DNA of 64,000 nucleotides from Tetracentron sinense (Eukaryota > Streptophyta > Magnoliopsida > Trochodendrales > Trochodendraceae). Below are positions 11,203-22,846 of the stretch, piece by piece; the first letter of the stretch is position 1, and each line of letters opens with the position of its first letter. Under the pieces are notes generated by a model. That model did no database searches and was not told the origin of the DNA. It worked only from the letters and a program-made list of their open reading frames with translations. Where the stretch lies: the NCBI GenBank assembly GCA_015143295.1, contig CM026568.1, positions 14,018,607 to 14,082,606 on the forward strand, written 5' to 3'. A program made the translations under genes and the position numbers.

Positions 11203-11511
11203 TATGTGCCCGGAGAACAATTGTTGTTTGTTGCCTTGAGTTACAAGGACCATTGTTGCTAAGTTTCACTCCATAATATTTATTCCATAATATTTGCTGC
11301 AGTTCTAATTCCGTCGTTTCTGGAATGCACCCCCCGGGGACCAAATTGGAATTGAGGTCCCTCCTTCAATTCCACAAATACAAAGAGCCAGCAAACCTTG
11401 GCCCGCACCTCTTAGCTTGCCGCGATAACATTAACCCTTAGGGGTTTCTACCTGAGATTTTAGAAATGCCGACTTGGCCAGACGCATACAAATGTGCATT
11501 ATGGTTTGTGG
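11203..11511. other. Spacer, nothing recognised
   Basis: There is no gene or repeat with clear boundaries. The minus-strand open frame crossing 10811-11344 runs through the MITE and is not credible as a gene. Confidence 0.4.
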
Positions 11512-11520
11512 AGAGCAAAT

Positions 11521-11706
11521 GAATTCGGATGGGCAACAACACTCGCTCGCTGTTGCTTGGTTATGTCTTAAAAGCAAGTGGGGCCCTCCTCTATTGATGT
11601 GGGGCATACCTTATTGAAAGTAGAGCCCTTGATTTTCAAACACAACCGGCAACAGCGCAACAACAAGCGCCAGCGCAACAACAAGCGCTGTTGCCCATCC
11701 GAACTC
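11521..11706. mobile_element. MITE with 9-bp target duplication
   Basis: The ends are GAATTCGGATGGGCAACA (left) and, inverted, GAGTTCGGATGGGCAACA (right). The flanks are AGAGCAAAT (11512-11520) and AGAGCAGAT (11707-11715), a 9-bp duplication with one mismatch, typical of Mutator-like elements. The right arm carries a short internal duplication of a CGCAACAACAAGCGC word. Confidence 0.85.
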
Positions 11707-11707
11707 A

Positions 11708-11780
11708 GAGCAGATGGGCACTAGCCCCTGTTGTAGCCCATTGGGCTACAACAGGCAGGCCATTGGTCCATCTCGTTCAC
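11708..11780. repeat. Hairpin-bearing repeat shared with 28.14 kb
   Basis: About 65 nt match 28141-28205. Inside is a perfect hairpin at 11727-11755 (arms CCTGTTGTAGCCC and GGGCTACAACAGG, 3-nt loop ATT). The copy at 28 kb has a degraded version. The parent element is unknown. Confidence 0.6.
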
Positions 11781-12057
11781 CACAATGGTGCACCGTGCGT
11801 AACTTTGTAATGAAACAACCCAAATGCCTTCCGAATCATAAAGTCACCATTTCTCTCTTTGATGGAGACAACCATGACAAACCGTTTCACATCATATTTC
11901 AAATTTCTTACCAAAGATCGCAAGAGCATTAAAACTGGATTTAATTCACAACCAAATTCAGACACAATAAAAACTAAATAAAGATAGAAATTCAAACGTG
12001 TGAGTCACACAACTTGAAAAGATACACAAACACATCGACAAAACATACATAGGATCA

Positions 12058-12927
12058 TCAGAAATTTCTCCCCTCAAATGTCTGGCCGAATTGCCAATTA
12101 GCCGGTGCAACATTATCAGACTGCACCATCCTACCATCACTAGTAGTTACTTGGAATGACAAGCTTTGCCCTTGCAACTGCGTCCCCGTCTGCCAGTTTT
12201 GTCCCCAGTTTCGCGACATTTGTATCCAATCGGTGTTCAGGCCCTTAACTTTCACGTTAACAATGTCGCCGACGCCTCCGACATTGTACAGTAGCACGAG
12301 TATCCAATACGGGTTGCCCTTAATCTCGAACTTGATCCCTCCATGCTTAAAGCACTTGACTCGGCGATACTGTACCGGGACAATCCCGGCCTTGTATTCT
12401 GCAATCTTCAAGAACATGGGCATGGACAAGTCGAAGTGCTTCTGAGGGGGATTGCACCAATTCCCTGTAGGCTTGGTGTAATTGGGAGGGCAGAAGTTGG
12501 TTGCTGTTATTAAAATTGCACCAGCATCCCTTTTGCACCATTGTGGTGAATTGACACACATGATCTCGAAACAGGCACCGCAAGTGAGCCCGTTGTTGAA
12601 GAGTGCCGTGCTCAGGGCTGCCGTCTCAAGGCCGTATCCTTGATCCAGAAGATTTCCATAGCCACAAGCTCCCTCTGTGGAAAACCGTGTATAATTGAGT
12701 TTTAAAAATTGCTTAACCTCTCTCTTTAATATACTACCATGAATTCAGAAGTAAAAAATATGGGAAACTAGAGAAGAAATGAATTTACGCATGGTTTCGC
12801 CGCCGCCCATGTCACCGTAAAAAGTTGCAGTTGCATGATCCCATCCTTGAGCACTATTCTCACCGAGGGCTACAAAGAAAAGAGCCATGACCAGGACCCC
12901 AACCACCACATACCGAGAGCTATCCAT
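12058..12927 (-). CDS. EXPA: Alpha-expansin, two exons (EXPA-3)
   Basis: This encodes a secreted wall-loosening expansin of 251 residues. Exon 1 is 12927-12789 and exon 2 is 12674-12058, with a 114-nt phase-1 intron. The open frame of exon 2 begins well before its first internal methionine; the splice join supplies [16 protein letters not shown] signal peptide of about 23 residues and TATFYG precede it. The barrel motifs [17 protein letters not shown] and HFD are all present, as are NWGQNWQ and [10 protein letters not shown] in the C-terminal domain. One oddity is the loop after the QWC cysteine, which reads KRDAGAIL where EXPA-2 has LPGTIH, a two-residue gain. It was once the close head-to-head neighbour of EXPA-4; a CACTA element now lies between them. 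Confidence 0.96.
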
Positions 12928-12996
12928 CTTAGCTCTCTCTATCTGTGTTTGATTGCTAATGCTAATCTGTTTTTCGAAACAAGCTCTAACAATTGG

Positions 12997-13004
12997 TATT
13001 TATA
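12997..13004 (-). promoter_or_regulatory. TATA box of EXPA-3
   Basis: Reverse-strand TATAAATA followed by CC lies 70 nt before the ATG at 12927. It is the same sequence as in EXPA-4 and EXPA-5. Confidence 0.65.
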
Positions 13005-13310
13005 GACGTTACATGAGGAAAATATGGTAAGATTTTTCATAGATAGGAAAAAATATTTCCTAGTAATGGATTTTCCTTCCATTTATACGTGAGAAGAATT
13101 AGTGGAAACAGAGAAAAGATAAGAAATTTGGAGAAAACGTAATTAAGAATTGTACGAAACCAAAATTTTCTTTTCATTTGTCTATTTTGGCCTATTTTCT
13201 TGGCAACCATATAGGAGGTAAATATTGCAAACGAAAAATTAGAAGAACAAAATTAAGAAGCTTAAATTCAAACATATCTTTCTAATAGAAACCATGAAAT
13301 TAATAAATAG

Positions 13311-13921
13311 AATCTTGGATTTTTTTTGGCTGTCTAAGCTGGATTTTTTTTTGGCTGTCTAAGCTAGAATTTATGGCTTAAAAAAAAATATTTATAAAAC
13401 AAATTTATGTATAAGAAATAAGTATTAAAAAAATAGAAATAGTAGAGATAATTTTCTTAATAGTGCTGTTTCTAGCAAATTCTTAATGTTATATTTTTTT
13501 GGAAAACAATTGGATCAGTGGTTCTGCAGCAGAACGGCTGCAGAAGGAACATTAGGGGGATTTTAGGGCTAGGGGTTATGAGTTACCTACGTGGCACCTC
13601 TCATGTTTCTTCTGCGGCCCTCTTGCACTAGATCCCATTCATCTTATATAGCTCTGGATAGCTGGATGGATGATTTAGATATATGAGATGTGTGAAGCAA
13701 AAGGTTAAATATAAATCATTTTAAAATTCAATCTCTGATATTTCATGTGAGCAAATACAAAATAAACCATAAAAATCTAGGTGCAATATTTGACCCGACC
13801 CATCATGCTTTCACATATTCGGGTTGAGATTTTTGAGTCCGTGTATTGGGTCGGGTTTCTGACCCAAAAATATCTTAATGGTTTGATTAAACTCCAAAGT
13901 TTAAAAGTTATTTTGACTGCC
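13311..13921. repeat. Segmental-duplication block, copy A (left part)
   Basis: This stretch is collinear with 28911-29320 plus 37312-37600: both carry CTGTCTAAGCTGG, the CTAGAATTTATGGCTT stretch, GATGTGTGAAGCA, CATGTGAG and then CCCGACCCATCATGC. It shows the ancestral sequence without the MITE/Copia nest inserted in copy B. A 28-nt direct duplication of a TTTTTTGGCTGTCTAAGCT word lies at 13318-13375. Confidence 0.8.
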
Positions 13922-13939
13922 TAGCACTACAAAAATCAA

Positions 13940-14480
13940 GGTTTAATTTTAACGGTGATTCAAAACTGCCGTTATAAGACGAGAACCCGCCGTTACAGGA
14001 TATAACGGTGGTGGAGTAAACCGTCGTCGATTATCTTGTCGGGGAATCCTGTAGTGGCGAATATTAACGGCGGTTAAATCTAACCGTCGTTATACATAAA
14101 TATTTGACGGTGGTTTTCAACCGCCGTCGTTAACTTTTTAATATGATTATTAAAATGCTCTATTGCGTCATATATAACCGTCGTGACTTAACCGCCGTTA
14201 GTTATTCCATCTATGATGGTGGGTTCTACTGCCGTTACATAGTAAATATATAACGGCAATTTCTAAACCGCCGTTATATATATAATATTTCATGGCGGGT
14301 TTAAACCGTCTTCATTTATAATTTATTTAACGGCGTCTCATACCGTTGTTATAGAGATAATATATGCCGGCCGTTTATAAACCGTCATCATATGTCGAAT
14401 AAATATAACGGCGGTTACAAACTGCTGTCGTTAAGTTACAAATAGTAAAATTAATATTTTTTATAACAGTAGCTGGAACC
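13940..14480. repeat. Left sub-terminal repeats of the CACTA element
   Basis: More than ten copies of AACGGCGGTT / AACCGCCGTTA-like words lie in both orientations, spaced 20-60 nt. In CACTA elements such arrays bind the transposase accessory protein. The mirror array is at 25790-26130. Confidence 0.85.
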
Positions 14481-14906
14481 GCCACAACTAGTTTTAAATT
14501 TATTTTTTTTTGCCCGTATTATTTGTATATGTCAGCAATATAAAAATCAATAAACGCGTGTACAATTTTACACCAGTAAGCAATATATAATTCAAACTAA
14601 AAATATATATCTCATGTAATAAAAAAAATACATGCCCTAAGCCTGTAATAATAAAATAATATATACATGAACATAAAAAGTGCACATAGTAAAATGCGAA
14701 AAAAATCCTAAGCTAGTCGCCTAGCTCCTTCCTAGCGGTGCTCCAAAACCCGACAAGTGTGTGCTATCAGTTCCCTCCTGCAAAAAACAATAATATACAA
14801 TTTATTATTAGAATATTGAAATTATAAAATTTAAGAATGTAATAATTAATTAATATGTAAAGAAACAAACTCCTCTCAGAATATTAATAGTTTTCAGCAA
14901 TAGTTA

Positions 14907-16865
14907 GGCCTAAACCTACAAACCTACACCAAATCCAAATCGGGGGTCGGATTTTGATGTTGTTTATTCTAATGCGTGTATTTTGATCCAACCAAAGTGT
15001 GAGAATTCGTTTCGATGGAATCCGAGGTCGCTTGCCCAATTCGGGCATCGAGAGACCCAAAATCAAATTTTAAAAGTATCGTTTTGGCCTAAACCTACAA
15101 ACCCGCACCAAATCCAAACCGGGGGTCGGATTTTGATTCCGTTTCTTCTAACGCGTATATTTTGATCCAACCAAAGTATGGGAATTCATTTAGATGAAAT
15201 CCGAGGTCATTTGCCCGATTTGGGCACTGAGATGACCGAAATCCAAACTTTCAAGTATAATTTGACCTAAACCTACAAACCCGCACCAAATCCAAACCGT
15301 AAGTCGGATTTTGATACCGTTTCTTATAACATGGGTATTTCAACCCAACCAAAGTGTGAAAATTTATTTTGATGGAATCCGAGGTCGTTTGCCCGATTTT
15401 GGTACCGAGAGACCCGTAATCCAAACTTTGAATTATCGTTTGGCCTAAACCTATAAACTTGCACCAAATTCAAACCGGGGGTCGGATTTCGATGTTGTTT
15501 CTTCTAACGCATGTATTTCAATTCAAACAAAGTGTATGAATTCGTTTCGATGGAATCTGAGGTCATTTGCCCGATTTGGGCACCGAGAGGCCCGGAATTA
15601 AAACTTAGATGTATCGTTTCGTCCTAAACCTACAAACCCGCACCAAATCCAAACCAGGGGTCAGATTTCAATGTCGTTTCTTCTAACGCGTATATTTCGA
15701 CCCAACCAAAGTATGGGAATTCGATTCGATGGAATTCGAGGTCATTTGCCCGATTTGGGCATCGAGAGTGTCGAAATCCTAAACTTTGAAGTATCGTTTG
15801 GCCTAAACCTACAAACCCGCACTAAATCCAAACCGCAGGTCGGATTTTGAAGCCGTTTCTTCTAACGTGTGTATTTCGACCCAACCAAAGTGTGAGAATT
15901 CGTTTTGATGAAATCTGAGGTCATTTGCCCGATTTGGGCACCGAGAGGACCGAAATCCAAGCTTTAAAGTATCGTTTGACCTAAACCTACAAACTCGTAC
16001 CAAATCCAAACCGCGGGTCTGATTTCAATGTTGTTTCTTCTAACGCGTGTATTTCGACCCAACTAATGTGTTGGAATTCGTTTTGATGGAATCGGAAGTT
16101 GTTTGCCCGATTGGGCACCGAGAAGGTTGAATTCCAACTTCTTAAGTATACTCTGGCCTAAATTTACAACCTTCCACCAAATCTAACCGAGATTCGGATT
16201 TTGATGCCGTTTCTTCTAAGGCGTGTATTTCAATATATCCTAAATGTTGAAATTGGTTTCAATGGAATTCGAGGTCGTTTGCCTAACTTGGGCACCGAGA
16301 AGGCCGAATTCCAACTCCTTAAGTAAACTCTGTCCTAAACCTACAACCCTCCACCAAATCCTAATCGAGGCTCGAATTTCGATGTTGTTTCTTCTAACGT
16401 GTGTATTTCAATATATTGTAAGTGTTGGAATTGGTTTCGATGGAATCTGAGATTGTTTGCCCGATTTGGGAACCGAGAAGGCCGAATTCCAACTTCCTAA
16501 GTATACTCTTGCCTAAACCTACATCCTTCCACCAAATCCTAACCGGGGCTCGGATTTTGATGTCGTTTCTTCTAATGCGTGTATTTCAATATATCCTAAG
16601 TGTTGAAATTCATTTCGATGGAATCCGAGATCGTGTGCCTAATTTGAGCACCGAGAAGGCCGAATTCCAACTTCTTAAGTAGACTCTGCCCTAAACCTAC
16701 AACCTTCCATCAAATCCTAATTGGGGCTCGAATTTCGATGTCGTTTCTTCTAACATACGTATTTCAATATATCCTAAATTTTGCAATTCGTTTCGAGGGA
16801 ATCCGAGGTCATTTTCCCAATTTGGGCACCAAGAGGCCCGGAATCCATACTTCTTAAGTATCCTA
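14907..16865. repeat. 178-bp tandem repeat, 11 units
   Basis: Units start with a CCTAAACCTACAA word at 14907, 15086, 15264, 15442, 15621, 15800, 15978, 16155, 16332, 16510 and 16688, a spacing of 177-179 nt. Each contains CCAAATCCAAACCG, GTCGGATTTTGAT, CGTTTCTTCTAACGCGT, GATGGAATCCGAGGTC and TTTGGGCACCGAGA. The last four units form a sub-type (CTTAAGTATACTCT before the start word, ATATATCCTAA in the middle). Open frames across the array are repeat artefacts. The period equals that of many plant nucleosome-length satellites. Confidence 0.95.
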
Positions 16866-16929
16866 TTAGAATGGAGAAGTGACATAATTGAAGTCTATTA
16901 CCTATTAGAATGAAGAAGTTAAATAAAAT

Positions 16930-17460
16930 ATACCATCCCTGTCTCAGAGAACCAATAATCGACGAGACCATGTCACTGGCTCACTGGCACATCTGAGGGG
17001 CATCTGGCATAGAACCCCGCTGGTCCAAGCTCTGGATCCATGTGCCTCAATTTCAACTTCGCCTTCCAGTCCCTCCATTTATGCTTGAGGGGAAGCCAAG
17101 ACATAATGCTCCTGGGTAGGCAGGAGCCGAAACTTTTCCTGGATCACGTTGTCAATTGATTAATATTTCAACTAATATAGCAAACACTACATAATCAAAA
17201 ACTAATAATAAAAGATATGCATATTTTTGATGTCTTACCTAGACTAAAAGTCATGCATGTTGTTTGTCTTCGACATCGATGTTCTTCCAACCGGCATTGA
17301 AACGAAACATGTACAGGTCCCGTGCAAGAGTACCCAAAAACTGACCCAGCAGCTTGCCACCCTGCCCTACAGGTTAGGCAAGATCATCGACCTCAATATC
17401 CTTCTTCTCCCTAGGTTGTAAACCGTACATATTCAGACATCAGGTTTGACCTCAGGCCCT
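16930..17460 (-). pseudogene. CACTA second-ORF-like region (accessory transposase)
   Basis: Minus-strand exonic-looking pieces encode SWLPLKHKWRDWKAKLKL followed by MDPELGPAGFYARCPSDVP (about 16985-17130), and a further piece near 17240-17400 that includes GKLLGQF and FRFNAGW. The position downstream of TNP2 and the basic, tryptophan-rich character fit the Ptta/En/Spm-type second protein of CACTA elements. I could not define exons, and the match is by general character rather than a strict motif. Confidence 0.45.
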
Positions 17461-17542
17461 CCTAATAGGCTCGAGCGTAGGTGCAGAGGCCCCAGCATGT
17501 GATGGTGACCCGGGAGGTCCTATAGGATCCATCTAAAAATAA

Positions 17543-18118
17543 CATGCAAATAAACAACTCATTAAAGGAAATTTCATACTTAGAGAGTTTAAATACATAA
17601 AAGTATCTGGATTTTGTCATTAACATGCAAATAGAGAGTTTAAACACATAAAAGTTTCTAGATTTTTCCATTAACATACAAATAAATAACCCATAGCTGA
17701 TATTTCATACAGAGAGTTTAAACACATAAAAGTATTTGGATTTCGTCATTAAGATGCAAATAAACAACACATAGCAAATATTTCATACTTAGAGAGTTTA
17801 AACATAAAAGTTTCTGGAGTTCACAATTAACATGGAAATAAACAAGTCATAGCAGATATTTCATACTTAGGGAGTTTAAATACGTAAAAGTATCTGAATT
17901 TCGCCATTAACATGCAAATAAACAACCCATAGCAGATATTTCATACTTAGAGAGTTTAAACACATAAAAGTTTATGGATTTCACCATTAACATGCAAATA
18001 AACAATCCCTAGCAGATATGTCATACTTAGAGAATTTAAATACATAAAAGTTTATGGATTTCACCATTAACTTGCAAATAAAATACCCATAGTAGATATT
18101 TCATACTTAGAGATTTAA
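17543..18118. repeat. 80-bp tandem repeat, about 8 units
   Basis: Units begin CATGCAAATAAACAA at 17543, 17624, 17675, 17753, 17831, 17911, 17991 and 18071. The spacing is mostly 78-81 nt, and the second unit is shortened to about 51 nt. Each has ATTTCATACTTAGAGAGTTT and CATAAAAGT. The array lies between the TNP2 C-terminal coding region and the second ORF and may be a repeated intron or spacer segment. Confidence 0.9.
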
Positions 18119-18189
18119 AAATAAAATGAAATTTTACTTGTAGATTGGATTAAACTTACAATGTTTTTGTTTGTATACGTTGGTACATA

Positions 18190-21100
18190 TTAGTCGTTTC
18201 TGTCTGTTTCATCGTTATAATCCGATTCAACTTCGTCCTCACTAGATTCGGTTGAAGGAGCTTGGTGGAGTTGCACTTGAGGGGGCGCATCAACAGTTGC
18301 TCCGGTAATCCCTAATCTCACCCAACTAACACATCTGTCATCATCATGTTCAGTGCCATCTAAATGTTGGTCATCGAATGGCTCGTTTTCTCTGAATGCA
18401 TTATCATCCACAGTAGATTCTTCATTCATTTAAAGAAGTCTCTGGGTTTAGTCTTGATAACAACATGCCAATCTGGGTCAGAAAGATCTTCTACGTAAAA
18501 TACTTGCTCTGCCTGAGATGCCATAACCTATGGTTCATGAGACACAGCGTGTGTCGGGAGTAGGCATGTGAAGCTCACAAGCATAAACCCATACGCATCG
18601 GTATTTATTTCTCTACCCTAGGACATTACATCAATCCAGTCGCACTTAAACAATACAAATTTTAGGCTTTCTAAATACGTCAATTGGACAACGTTGGTTA
18701 AGCGGCCATAATAGGTTATATCTCCTTCAATGAGAATCCTATCCCTAGAAGATGCATAACAAGAAGTCGCTGCAGTGAACGTAACACCACTATTTTGATT
18801 TTTGCGTTTGCGCTCTCTATCCTTACTACAAAACCTATATCTGTTGATGATGTAGACTTTAAAACTTTGTGTGACTTTTTGTGGAGTATATGAAAGCCAT
18901 ATAATCTCATCAGACATCGAACTACGTAATGCTCGCGACCTTTGAACCTATTTGAACGCCAAAGGCATATGACTTACATAATAAGATTGATTCATTACTC
19001 AAAACTTCATGTATGTGTTGTACAAATATAAAAGTTAAGTGCATATGACTTACATAACCCCTAAACCATTTAACAAACTGATCGCTGTGCTTTTTTGGAA
19101 TTTTTGGGGGGCGATCTAAGTTTAGGATTGGTCATCTTCAGTACATTCATGTGTTAACTTCAAGGAACGAATCGATATGCATTACTCAAAGTCAGATTTA
19201 CTGTTTAAGTAAAAATGAAAATTAAATGAAAGACAATTAGCAAAAAAGTCATGATAATATTTGTCTTACTCTCGGTATGTTGTGAGTTTCTCGAAGTTGA
19301 ACAACACATAACGATGTGTCTGCTGTCATTCTAATTCACTTAGAGTGAATGATTATGCACCCCCTATCACACTTTCATCGTTATTCCTAGCCGGCCGATT
19401 CAATCTCGATTAAAAATTATTTAGGTACCTTGAGTAGAAGGTCAAGCATTCTTCTACCAAGTACCCTTCTACAATGCAACCCCCTGGTCGAGCTCGGTTG
19501 CGGACATACAATTTCAGTGTAAACAAGTACCTATAGGAATTAAATTTTGGTAAAACAATGAGACAATCATATAACCACAAGAAGTTTAAACAATTGATAC
19601 ATTATAATTGAAGTCATACCTTTTGATGGGATACATCTACCGAATTATACAAGTCCACCTAGCCTTGCCTCTATTGCCAAATGTATAGGCAAGTGCACCA
19701 TAACATCAAAGAATGCTAATGGAAAATTTCTCTCTAAATGACAAAGCGTAAGTGCAATTTTCTCCTCTAACCATCTCAATTCCTCGACCTGATAGACTTT
19801 GGAACATAAACCAGAAAGACGTCGCTCAATTCAATTAGCAAGGAAGTTACATTCTTCGGCAATGTCTTCCTCACTGCCAATGGTAGAAATTATTGAATTA
19901 CTAAATGAGAGTCGTGGCTCTTTAGTCCATAAATTTTACTCTATTTGATATTGACATGTCTTGCAATATTAGACGAGTAACCATCTGGAACCTTCACACT
20001 TTTCAAAACTTTACAAAACAACTCTTTCTCATTCTTGTCCATCGAAAAATAAGTCGGGAGCAGATACACTTTATTTGTGTCAAGCTGGAACTGAGGGTGA
20101 AGTGCTGGTCTTACGCCCATATCAACCAATTCAAGTTGAGCTTTTAAGCTATCCTTCGATTTTCCTTTTAAACCTAACAAAGTTTCAAGCACATTGTCGC
20201 ATACATTCTTCTTGATATGCATTACATCAAGGTTGTGCCTCAACAATTGTGCTCTCAATATGGCAACTCAAAGAATATACTCATCTTTTTCCAGTTATAC
20301 AACATGATCTCCTGGCTAGCCTACTTGGTCGTTTTCGCCCTGTCTGCTTCCCAAGGGAGAAAGCAATCCCCTCCAACTGACATAACACATCGAACCCAGA
20401 CACTGTAGTTAGAGCAGAGCTGAACTCTAGAGTGTCATCAAAAGAGTTTTTGTACCTCTAAAACTTGTGATTCGCCTTTAAGAAACGGCGGTGCCTCATT
20501 TAACATTGCTTCCTGCTATTAGACAAGTGTCGATTGCAAGTACCCTTGTAGCATGACGGGCATGCCAACTTTCCTTTTGTGCTTTAACCAGATAACATAG
20601 CATACCCTGGGAAGTCGCTAATGGTCCAGAACAATGCCGCACACATTACAAATGTCTCCTTTTTCGACGCATCATAAGTTGGAAAGCCATTCTCCCACAA
20701 GTCCTTCAACTCCTCGACTAGAGGCATCATGTAGACATCAATATCATTTCAAGGCCCAGAGGGATCGGGGATAAGCAAGGACAGAATGAAGTTCAACTGC
20801 TTCATGCACATCCACGGTAGTAAGTTGTATGGGATAAGAACCACATGCCATGTGCTGTAAGAAATACTCATCATACTAAATGGATTGAAGTCGTCACTCG
20901 CCAACCCAAGTCTCACATTTCAAGCATCTGAAGCAAAAAAATGGCACTTGTTGTCCAAATTTTCCTAGGCCGGTGAGTCTGCAAGATGCCTTAACCTCCT
21001 ATCCTTAATTCGACCCTCATCATGCCATCTCATTTAAGAAGTAATCTTGGACAACATGAACAATCTTTGTAACCTGGGTTTCAACGGAAAGTGACAGAAA

Positions 21101-21864
21101 ATCTTCGCCGGAGTCTTCTTTTTCTTGCCTCCCAACTGATCATCCCCTGTCTTCCATCTTGATTCACCACATATGTCACATGCTTGCTTGTTCATAGTGT
21201 CTTTCCAGTTAAGTATGCAATCATTAGGGCAAATATCGATTTTTTCATATTTAAGCCCCAAGTCAGACATCACTTTTTTTATCTGAAAGTAAGTATCCGA
21301 TAGTGTTGATCCCTCGAGGAGTACCTCCCTCAACAACTTAAGCAACAAGGTGAATGATCTGTTGCTCCATCTACTAAGACACTTAATGTGATATAATTTT
21401 ACAATGAAAGACAACTTCGTATGATTCAGACATCCTAGATACAAAGTCTGTCCCGCATCCCTTACCAATTGAAAAAATTTATTAGCCTCAGGACTAGGAT
21501 CCTGACTACTGATGCTGGTTTCATCTTGATTTGGGACCCCAAATAAATCATGCACCAGATCTTCTATCTCATTTTGTCTGTTGTGCATGTCAGGATTTTG
21601 AGACACTTGGCCAACCGGTGTGTGTTGTAATATGTTTTTCCCGTGATAAAACCAAATTTTATAATTCAAGTCGAATCCATAATAGATCATATGGTTATAC
21701 GCTGTACCTCTCTGTTGATAAACCAGATTGTTGCATTTGGGACATGGACACTTTATACTGCCATTGTTATCAGTCGCTCCACGAGCTAATGCAAACTCTA
21801 TAAACCCCTTCATCCCTTCTATGTATTCCTTTGACACCCTATGTAACCCAAAACATGCATTCAT
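18190..21864 (-). pseudogene. TNP2: Decayed TNP2-type CACTA transposase gene
   Basis: TNP2 proteins cut and join CACTA termini. Reading from 21864 leftward there is a transposase-associated N-terminal domain with CPCPKCNN (21864-21600). The TNP2 catalytic region follows (about 21240-20500): KYEKIDICPNDCILNW, then CDICGESRW, then VRLGLASDDFNPF, YSTWHVVLIPYNLLPWMC and NDIDVY, then YDASKKETF. Next comes LRHNLDVMHIKKNVCDN (20258-19941) and a DUF4218-like segment with WLEEKIALTLCHLERNFP and FFDVMVHLPIHLA (about 19800-19640). A DUF4216-like piece has YYGRLTNVVQLTYLE (18917-18618), and an acidic tail lies at 18429-18190. The frame is broken by several stops and shifts; two visible stops fall just before VRLGLAS and before NDIDVY, the first at a position where CGA would become TGA. 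Some breaks may be unannotated introns. Confidence 0.85.
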
Positions 21865-22846
21865 AATTGCTTAGATACTAACATTTTATCATTCAGTGTT
21901 TCATCAAAACTTATGAAAAATAGTACCTTGACATCCCAATCCAACTCCTATCTATAAGGAATGAGATTAGATTTCTATGTCCTTTAATCTTCATTAGTTA
22001 TTCTGAGAAATAACAAACGATGATCACATTAGTCAATTGTAATAAAATAGCTGTCAAAATGACTTCACCATCTATACAATATGTATGTATGCATGCATGC
22101 TTCCTATCGTTTAGCCTAAACTTCTCTTCTAATGAGGTGTTCCTATCCATTCAGGAATACATTATCCCCAAAAGTCAATAGCTTGTACTTTGTTTCATTT
22201 CAAGGAAATTTTGACAGGATTTCCCTATGGTTCTCCAAGTACAAGACTTAAACTAGGGGCAAGAGAAACGACTGCCAAATTTTTTCTCAATCTGAACAAA
22301 CCATGATCAACTGACTATACTGGAAATTATGCATTCTCAAACTATCCAATTGGACAATTCAAGAATCATGTATAGACAAATAAACTTTATCACAAACAAG
22401 ACCAAAAAGTTGTTAATCTACATTTAGCTCCACAAGATAATTAATGCCATAGTTTACAACTAATCCGTCCAAATAAGTGATACAAGAAATGCACTTGTCA
22501 TGCAATGATTATTGAATGAGAAATCTAATGTTCAATTCACGCATGAGTATGAACCTATGAACTTCAATTCTCATTTAGTCACTGATAATGTACTAAATAG
22601 GGTAATCTGTACATTATTTTGCTCCAACATTGATATAAAATAGAGATCATAAGGAAATATCATATAACCACCCAAACAGTTAACATAGACCATAGGGTTC
22701 CGTCATGCATTATACAAAGTGTAGCAGAACGGGAACAAGGTTGTTAACAATTAAGTAAGCACAAGATATAATTAAACAAGAGATCTTACTAAGCATATAT
22801 ATCATAGAAAAAATGGAAGATTAAGAAATTCCATTACTTGGGCAAG
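21865..22846. other. CACTA leader region, no coding recognised
   Basis: This AT-rich sequence lies upstream of the TNP2 start. I see no tandem structure and no exon, so it is likely the 5' untranslated or intronic part of the transposase gene. Confidence 0.4.

Noticed and set aside
10811-11344. 177-codon minus-strand frame
   Set aside because: It runs straight across a 275-bp MITE with target duplication, so it cannot be an ancestral coding region.
11708-11780. Helitron 3' end suggested by a perfect hairpin
   Set aside because: No CTRR tail follows the hairpin at the expected distance in either copy.
14907-16971. Several open frames on both strands in the 178-bp array
   Set aside because: They recur with the repeat period and differ from unit to unit; they are artefacts of the tandem sequence.
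17543-18118. CRISPR-like spacing of short repeats
   Set aside because: The whole 80-bp unit is repeated, with no unique spacers, inside a plant transposon.
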